Position numbers and translations under genes: made by a program. This document shows positions 56,932 to 64,000 of a stretch of DNA of 64,000 nt, piece by piece. Position 1 is the stretch's first letter. The number at the start of each line of letters is the position of its first letter. The stretch spans positions 18,380,590 to 18,444,589 of the forward strand of contig NC_074716.1 of NCBI RefSeq assembly GCF_947242115.1, in the 5' to 3' direction. The notes under the pieces are model-generated. The model worked only from the letters and a program-made list of their open reading frames with translations. It searched no databases and was not told the DNA's origin. The DNA is from Biomphalaria glabrata. Lineage: Eukaryota; Mollusca; Gastropoda; Planorbidae.

Positions 56932-57211
56932 CTATACACCAATATTACCAATAATAAGTATCGAGATGTCAAGAAAATTTTAATTTTCGTAGTTCTTATT
57001 TCCAATAATGGAGTGTTGCGATGCTCAGGAAGTTTTTATAACATTTGAAAATTGTATTCTGTGGTCAGTATCTTGTTTGGGCCTGTTGATAGCATCTTTG
57101 AATAGTCAGCATTGAATGAAGACACTCCGCAAGGCAAGTTTCGCTGGTTTCAATCAATAAGTCACGGACTGTGAGCATGTGTTGTCTCATTCTGCTGTCC
57201 TGGAGGCGAAC

Positions 57212-57355
57212 ACATTTGTGTCATATCGGGATAGATTCTAGTACCGGTAAACATTTGTGTCTGTGTCATATCGGGATAGATTCTAGTACCGGTAAACAGT
57301 AGTTTCTGTGTCATATCGGGATAGATTCTAGTACCGGTAAACATTAGTTTCTGTG
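57212..57355. repeat. 45-bp tandem repeat, 3 copies
   Basis: Three units spaced exactly 45 bp contain 'tcatatcgggatagattcta' and 'gtaccggtaaaca'. Confidence 0.93.
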
Positions 57356-60294
57356 TTCTGAGTGAGACCTGCTGGGAAATGTTTGGTTGGTTATTATCAT
57401 GAAATTTATGTTCAAAAATCTAGTCTTACCAAATTCTATTCATTTTCTAAACGATCGTTGTCACAATAAAAGTGTGAACTATTCAAATGAAGTGCGAAAC
57501 AGCCAATAGAACATTGCACTTTTATAGTTCTAAAGCATCGAACACGTTTTTGTTCAAGTGATGGTGACAAATAAATCGGTTAACTCTGGAACTATACTAA
57601 CTAGATCTTTCCGTATTCTTTGATGCATTCTAAGGGGAGATAACTTAGGAGTTTAGGATATGCCAAAGCTATTCGCTGTAAATTGTTATCTTCGAATTCT
57701 GGGAAAGTGAAATCAAAAGAAGAAAGTACGGCCAAACCCTAGAATAAAAATCAATGGCTTATCTTTTACTATTGAAAAAAAACAAAAACGAAAGACAAAT
57801 ATAAAAAAAAAAACTTTTTCAAGCTTATAATAAGCATAGTTCTATCAGTTTGGATCAGTTGGGTCATTAAATTAAATTTAAAAAAAGACTAACAATAGTA
57901 AATCTGTGTGATTAGAAATATTTGTACCAGTAGTTTCTCACTACGCTATGATCCTATCATTTGTTTGGACCAGTTGGGACAGATCGTGGGAGAAAGAAGA
58001 GGTAACAGTAATCGCTTTTTAAATGCATTTCTTTGTTGAAAAAAGGGAAAGACCGGAATTCGAAAACAGGGCTCAAGCCCAGATAGGCCCTACTAACCAC
58101 TTTGCTAGTGAAGTGCTTATGAAAATAGAAGGTTTCGAAGTTTCGATAGATATCTTTTGTTACCGGTACTTTCAAAATTTAAAGCGGCGACCTATACAGG
58201 GGACTAATTACGATTATACCACCACATTAGTCACGTTCAATATTTTTCCCTTCTTCGATGCCGAACAAAGTAATAAATGACCAATGTCAATTAACTAATT
58301 GGTTATTCTTGTTTTGTGAAAAGGTAAACGAAATAATTTTGCAAAATTTTTTCAGCTTAATTCGAGATAGGATATCTGAGAAATAACGTGCACAAACTTT
58401 TTTCCCAGACATTTTGAGTTGATTTAAGCTTTGTTAAAAAACAAAGTCAATGTCTGATCCTTTACTGAAGTCAACTTAAAACTGAAGTGAAAATAAATAT
58501 AAAGAGTAAAAGAAAGCTGCAGTCTCTTTTTTGTGTGTGTGTATGTTAAAAGATTTATTGATAAAGCAAACAAGAGTATATGTGAGAGAGTTTGGAGACT
58601 TCCAACATGACACCGGGTTCAACACACAAACAAATCAAATGTCATCAATGAATTGTGAAAAATACAACAGGAAAAATAGAGACAGAAATGAAACAATAAT
58701 AACACCTAATGTTACTATAACTCCACTATATACTTGATGTTCAGATAAATGTAAGATGAAAAGATACTTTGGCTAGTCTTGCTAGTAGGAAATACAAATC
58801 AGCTTTTTACTGACTGGACCACAGAATCAAAAAAAGCCTTGAATTAATCAGGCACATTGACAATGACATTCAATATGCTGGCCTTTCCTTTATTTGTATA
58901 CTCCTTACATGGTCAACACAATGTTTAGAGAGAGGTCAACTCAATTCTAGACAGCTGCAATAGTCATGGAAGTTTTCAGGAATGGGGATGTCAATGACTT
59001 TCTAAAACTATATGTTCATACGTTTGAAGTCAGGTGGGTCTAAAAAATAAGAAAAAATGAAAACTAATAATTAAATGTAGTCAATTAAAAGCTACAGTTT
59101 TAAAACAAGCAAGTACACAACCTAGTTAAACTTATTTTACAATGTCAAGCAAATGAAAACAAAACAACATAGTGTGAAGAAAAACAACCAATCTTCCCAA
59201 GTGAGTGGTTACAAACTTGTAACAAACAGAAATGTTTGGTTGTACCTTCATGACTTTCAAATGTCAGAATTAACAGAGAGATTACATTTATTTATTTGTA
59301 TTTTGTATAAAAAAAAAGACAGTTATACAAAGTTCAAGCTTTGAAAAGACCAAAGCTCAAATGCTTGTATTCATTGACAGCTATTGTTCTTTCAACTGTA
59401 AGCCTAGTTACATTTTGAATGTACAATAACTAATACGCTGACTTGCTGAAAATTGAAGCTTGTCTTTCATATATTCAGTTTTTCCACATGTTAATTTTTA
59501 TTAGAACATTGAGCCACCTAAATAAAAAAAAGATCTATAGCATTGACTCTTAAAGAGAGAGAGCTATTGACACTATTACAAAAATTGAAAAAAAAAAAAT
59601 AGAACAAAATCTCATTTTCAAAATACAAAGTGTAGCCATAAAGTTGTTTATCATCACAAAAACTAAAACTAACATGAGCTGAATACTAGATTGTTTTTAC
59701 GAGTAAATACCTGGACTGTATTGCAGCTCATTATTGCAACCTTTACATTATCACATTATTTAAGAGACCCAAGCAACATAAAGACAACTAACACATTAAA
59801 ACAAATAACAATATAAGTATGAAATGACAATAAAAAGGAAAATATCTCAAAGTCAAATCAAGCAAACAGAAATTATAAACCATAAAGTAAAAACTAACTT
59901 CAACTCAAAGCTTTAAACTAGTGCAAAAAATCTGGGGTTTTATGACCAATCCTTTTTCCCACTGTAATACACATAACAAACTGATCATTTTTTTTTAATT
60001 CTTTTGATACCGGTATACCAAAACCTTAAAAAATCAATGACATTCTGAACAAAAAAGCAGCAGCACAAATTGACAAATAATACATTTCTAGGAGCTCTCA
60101 AGACTACTATGTTGTTTACTATGTAGTGAATTATACTGTATCAAGTTTGTAAGATAACTCTCTATGACATTGGAGACTCATTTGAATGCTAAGGAAGAAT
60201 GGGATAAGAAGGAGATGGAGAAAGAAAGGAACCACAGTTTCTTGTACATGCTAACAGGAACTCAAATATAAGCCCCCAGATGAAAATATCAATG
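57356..60294. other. 3' flank of gene C, nothing recognised
   Basis: AT-rich. I looked on the minus strand for a RING2-type exon (GCNHM, FCWIC) that could complete gene C and saw none. No other gene or element is supported. Confidence 0.4.
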
Positions 60295-63200
60295 TTAACT
60301 TCTGCAGGGTAAACCCACATGAAACACTGTGTGACAGGAAGTACAGACACTAACTGAGCATGATGGGCAGGTCCATTCACTTCCTCTTACATTATTGGTC
60401 ACTTCATAAACTACTGGGCAGTTTGGAGTGACACAAAACTTGTATGTGTCTTCATATTTAGTCACATAGCTATCCAGTGAACTCATTAGCAGAGACTGTT
60501 TCGTCAGCCACTTTTTGTTGATGAAATATTTGAAATCTCTAGCAACAAAAAACTGGTTGCAGCTTTCTTGAATACATCTCATTGGGAACAGGCGGTCCTG
60601 AATTGAAATTGCAACAAAACCCTTCATACAAATTTGGCAGTAGCTGTGACCACAGCATTCTAATCTGCACAGCTCAGAGATGTTTTCTATGGGGGACTTG
60701 CACAGAACACATTGGGGCATCACCTTACCAATACCAAAGTTGACTAAGGCTATGTTCTGCAAACCATTTTCTAGTTCACGCAAGGCTAGCATGGCAATTT
60801 GAGTAGACTTTGGTGGGCCCACAAAAGTAATCTTTAGCTGCTTAAGATCAAGAACTACATCATTCAAATCAAATGTATCAATAATGCTTTCTGTAAAAGG
60901 AGTGTATCTGATAAAAAGCTCCTTCAGAATCCTATTTGGTTTTCCAGGTGTCTTAAGAGCAAACACTTCGCGCTCACTGTCACGGAACATTTGAAGAAAG
61001 TGACTGATTTCAACTTGTGCTTTGTTAATGTTATCAATGTCACCATAAATGTGGATTTTCTTTTTACGATCATCTGTAACAATCATCAGAGATTGACCTT
61101 GCTCTATGTCCTTCAACACTTGCTTCCCTTTATACTTCAGTAAACAAGACAAATGCTCCTTGAAGCTGCAATCAATGACCTCTCCTTCAAGCTCCTTTTG
61201 GAACTTGTCCCTGGCTTGCAGAAGATATTCAGGGCAAGAGGAAGTAATGTCTACGGCACAATCTCCCTGCTTCATAGGCCTCAGGGTCACCATTACCTTA
61301 AGCTCTTTGTTGAAACTGCTTACTAAATCCTCAATGTGGGACTTGAAGGCTGCCATTATAACCTTTGACACATGAATGGTGGTTTTAAGGTTGGGACTAA
61401 TTTCAACAACCTGACCTCGGACAAATATTCTGCCACTGGCTACCTTGCAAGCCTTAAGGACTTCTTCAATGTTATCAAAGTGAATGTGACCCACCTGGTG
61501 GATTGCAGTAGGCTTGGGGGAGATCAAAGAGATATTGAAAGTTTCTGTAGGCAAATATTTCTTCAAATCATGAAACAGCTCTGCTTTAAGCTGCTTGACC
61601 ATTTCTGGTTTCATCTGCTCAACCTTTTCTCTGACAATGCTGACATGGATGTTATTTTCCCTTTTCTCATCATAATCCAACATATTCACCAGGACCTTCT
61701 TGATGTCGTATTCCTTGACATCCCCAATGTTGTGACAGAATAACTCCACCTCACCTTCCTTTCGAGAACTCTCTATTGTCAGCTGCCTATCATGCACTGT
61801 AATGGTCTTCCCTGTAAAAGCCATCCTTTCAATAGGAGGACATTTGATTATGGCAGTTCCATTGCCCTTGACGGGCCTTCTAGTCCACTGCAGTCTTGCC
61901 TCAAATTTGTTTTTCAGTACTTTGGATTTGGATTCCACTTTCAAAATCGCAACAAGCTTTTTGTCATTGGACGTGCTCCTGACTGCCAGTTGAGCCTCAT
62001 GACAGGTTGCATACCTGATGTGGCCCCAGTGATCTGGGTGGCTTAACCTTATATACTCCTTGATGTCCCCAAAGAGTTTGAACTTGTCCAAAACTTCCTC
62101 CACTGTAATGCCAGACCTAGCTTTAGTGACAATTATCTTGTTACTTTGCTCAGGCATCAGGATGGCACTAAGTAGACCACCATGCCCTAGAAGAACTCGT
62201 ACTCCTGACTGATCTTTTCCACTGGAACTTTTCATTATGTGGAGCTCTTCTTCTTCCTCCAACAGTTTTTGTATGACCTCGGCTTTAGTTATACTGAGAC
62301 TTCTAGCAGCATCTTGGTTCATAAAAGATGCTGAGTAAATGTCTATAGTGCCCAACTGTTTATCTGCTTCTAGGACGACATCAACCATACCTTTAGAGGA
62401 TAAACTGTTTTCTAGAGCCTGTAGCTTGACATACAGAGCTCCAGTCAAATGCTGGAAAAGCAGAGAACCAACTTCTTCTTTGTGAGCAAGACGTGCTTTC
62501 CATCCTTTAGTTTTGTCTAGATCAATGGCCAACTTTCCTTGATTGCAAGCATCTAATACCCAGTCTTCATCAATGACCATGAGACCTTTGATAAAAGACT
62601 TGGAAGTCTTTCTAAATTCTGTATATATAATCCAATCAGGATATTTCTTGAGTTGATGCAGACTTGAGGAGTTGTGAACATGAACATGCCTGTTTGCAAT
62701 CAGATCTAAATAACTATCTTTGGTATCTTGTAGATATCTACAAGTACAGGGTGTAAATGCAAAGAATATAATTTTTCTCAGGTTTTTCCATGTCTGATCC
62801 CCTCCAGTGGTGAATTGCTGTTCCATGATAATGTTTTCCTTTCGAAAAATGGCATCAATATCACTTACAAAATGTTTTATAAAGTTGAGAACCTTGTAAT
62901 TGATCTTATTATCATGGCACCAGCTTGACTGCTCATTACGTGGCAACTTGATCCACTCTTGATAGATCTTCAGCCAAGTGAATAGATCTCCATATTCTGA
63001 AACAAGCTCTGGTTTGATCTTAAAAGTATGTTGATTTTCTGAAGCAGAAAAATCTCTGTAAAAAATCTTGGAACCATGTGCAATTAGAGCTACTAAAACA
63101 ACACAATCATACAATAAACTTCCTTTCAATCCCAGGTAAATAATATATCCCAACCTAGGATCTAAAGCAAATTTCGACAACCAGTGACCAATGTCAGTTA

Positions 63201-64000
63201 TTCCTTTGGGTGTCACAGCATATAAATATTGCAACATTTGAAGTGTTGATTGTAGAACATTTTTGCTGGGGGCATCAATAAAATCAAATTCGTAAGAGGT
63301 GCCAAGCTCTGCAAGTTTTAAAATCACTTGACCCAATGGTTCTGTAAGTATTTTAGGCTTTCTACTGGGTTCCATTGAAGCATATGTATTTTCAGAATAA
63401 AGCCTAAAACATTTCCCACTAGCAGTTCTTCCAGCTGTATTTTTCCTTTGATCTGAAGAGCTTTTGCTAATCACACAGGTGCTCATTGTGCTAATGTTTT
63501 TCTGTGGGTCGTATACCACTTCTGTATCTAGACCACAATCAATAACAAACCTAATACCATCTATAGTAAAGGAGTTTTCAGCACAGCTTGTGGCAAGAAT
63601 GATTTTTCTGACTCCAGGTGGCAATGGCTCAAAAACTTTCTTCAGCTCGGCTGGTGGCAGCATCTCATGCAGAGGGAAACACTTGCAGTTAATGTCTTCT
63701 CCCATTCGTTTCTCCAGTTCATTCATGCAGCGCATGATCTCCACTGGGGAGGTCAGAAAAACAAGAATATCTCCTTGACTTTCTGTCTTATGTACAGATA
63801 TGGCCTTGGCCACAGCTTTCACCTCATACTGTTCAAGCTCCTGCATGATATCTGAGCTTTCGTAGACAACATCTACTGGGAACAGCCTACTGGGGACCTG
63901 AAGTTCAGTGCTAGAGTTAAAATAATCAAGAAAATGTTTAGCTGATTGATTGCACAATACAATGATCACCTTCAAGTCAGGTCGATGAGGTAGGCTGCTC
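60295..64000 (-). CDS. DEAH/RBR family member lacking RING2, partial (gene C)
   Basis: An open frame runs from the window edge to a TAA at 60295-60297, about 1235 codons. It begins inside the helicase core (SSLPHRPDLKVII), so Walker A and DEAH lie outside. Homology to A and B holds throughout: HA2/OB-like region, RRM-like segment (WGHIRY), linker, RING1 (CVLC...CCGHSYC) and IBR. Key residues have changed. The SAT of motif III reads LCN (63946-63954), and motif VI reads QRKNTAGR in place of QRKGRAGR (about 63418-63441). The frame stops right after the IBR (HVGLPC), so RING2 with the catalytic cysteine is missing. A weak donor-like GTTAAC overlaps the stop, so a spliced RING2 exon is not excluded, but none is visible downstream. 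As read, neither unwinding nor ubiquitin transfer is expected. The long clean frame argues for selection on binding functions, or recent loss. Confidence 0.82.
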   Translation of the reverse strand, partial: SSLPHRPDLKVIIVLCNQSAKHFLDYFNSSTELQVPSRLFPVDVVYESSDIMQELEQYEVKAVAKAISVHKTESQGDILVFLTSPVEIMRCMNELEKRMGEDINCKCFPLHEMLPPAELKKVFEPLPPGVRKIILATSCAENSFTIDGIRFVIDCGLDTEVVYDPQKNISTMSTCVISKSSSDQRKNTAGRTASGKCFRLYSENTYASMEPSRKPKILTEPLGQVILKLAELGTSYEFDFIDAPSKNVLQSTLQMLQYLYAVTPKGITDIGHWLSKFALDPRLGYIIYLGLKGSLLYDCVVLVALIAHGSKIFYRDFSASENQHTFKIKPELVSEYGDLFTWLKIYQEWIKLPRNEQSSWCHDNKINYKVLNFIKHFVSDIDAIFRKENIIMEQQFTTGGDQTWKNLRKIIFFAFTPCTCRYLQDTKDSYLDLIANRHVHVHNSSSLHQLKKYPDWIIYTEFRKTSKSFIKGLMVIDEDWVLDACNQGKLAIDLDKTKGWKARLAHKEEVGSLLFQHLTGALYVKLQALENSLSSKGMVDVVLEADKQLGTIDIYSASFMNQDAARSLSITKAEVIQKLLEEEEELHIMKSSSGKDQSGVRVLLGHGGLLSAILMPEQSNKIIVTKARSGITVEEVLDKFKLFGDIKEYIRLSHPDHWGHIRYATCHEAQLAVRSTSNDKKLVAILKVESKSKVLKNKFEARLQWTRRPVKGNGTAIIKCPPIERMAFTGKTITVHDRQLTIESSRKEGEVELFCHNIGDVKEYDIKKVLVNMLDYDEKRENNIHVSIVREKVEQMKPEMVKQLKAELFHDLKKYLPTETFNISLISPKPTAIHQVGHIHFDNIEEVLKACKVASGRIFVRGQVVEISPNLKTTIHVSKVIMAAFKSHIEDLVSSFNKELKVMVTLRPMKQGDCAVDITSSCPEYLLQARDKFQKELEGEVIDCSFKEHLSCLLKYKGKQVLKDIEQGQSLMIVTDDRKKKIHIYGDIDNINKAQVEISHFLQMFRDSEREVFALKTPGKPNRILKELFIRYTPFTESIIDTFDLNDVVLDLKQLKITFVGPPKSTQIAMLALRELENGLQNIALVNFGIGKVMPQCVLCKSPIENISELCRLECCGHSYCQICMKGFVAISIQDRLFPMRCIQESCNQFFVARDFKYFINKKWLTKQSLLMSSLDSYVTKYEDTYKFCVTPNCPVVYEVTNNVRGSEWTCPSCSVSVCTSCHTVFHVGLPCRS

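Overview
This is AT-rich animal nuclear DNA, most likely from a heterobranch (freshwater-snail-like) gastropod. The organism call is an inference. It rests on the tRNA-derived SINEs, CR1/Jockey-type LINE tails and hAT transposons, the very dense minisatellites, and large single-exon genes joining a DEAH-box helicase to an RBR ubiquitin ligase. That architecture is known from plant DEAH11/DEAH12 and from predicted mollusc proteins annotated 'DEAH12, chloroplastic-like'.

Four loci of one gene family set the layout. Gene D (10281-11387, minus) encodes only the family's N-terminal domain and has its own stop and a nearby poly(A) signal. Gene A (22871-28297, minus, 1808 aa) and gene B (43439-49990, plus, 2183 aa) are complete. 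Their order is: N-terminal alpha/beta-like domain, coiled coil, DEAH helicase core, HA2/OB-like region, RRM-like segment, linker, RING1-IBR-RING2. Gene C (60295 to beyond 64000, minus) is cut by the right edge. It has lost helicase motif III, has a damaged motif VI and stops before the catalytic RING2, so it looks like a pseudoenzyme or a decaying copy. A and B lie in inverted orientation about 15 kb apart. They share two almost identical blocks separated by strongly diverged sequence, the expected pattern of recent gene conversion.

The left end (1876-2031) holds a probable last coding exon of an unrelated plus-strand gene, a tyrosine-rich tail, followed by a long AT-rich 3' region. Most of the rest is repetitive. 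There are about fifteen separate tandem arrays with unit lengths of 15, 18, 20, 23, 28/33, 45 and 55 bp, totalling roughly 11 kb. The largest are at 14145-15806, 19497-20579, 29935-33990 and 53181-55277. Two arrays sit in or on gene B: an 11-residue coding repeat, and a 55-bp repeat whose first unit contains the end of the reading frame. Dispersed elements include fragments of at least three LINE families, two SINE families, several hAT relics (one at 55422-56931 with a perfect 8-bp target duplication) and a non-autonomous family with a hairpin end.

If the genes work together, the likely theme is RNA recognition or remodelling coupled to ubiquitin transfer, with D and C as possible binding-only regulators. 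This is inference; nothing in the sequence proves an immune or any other specific role.
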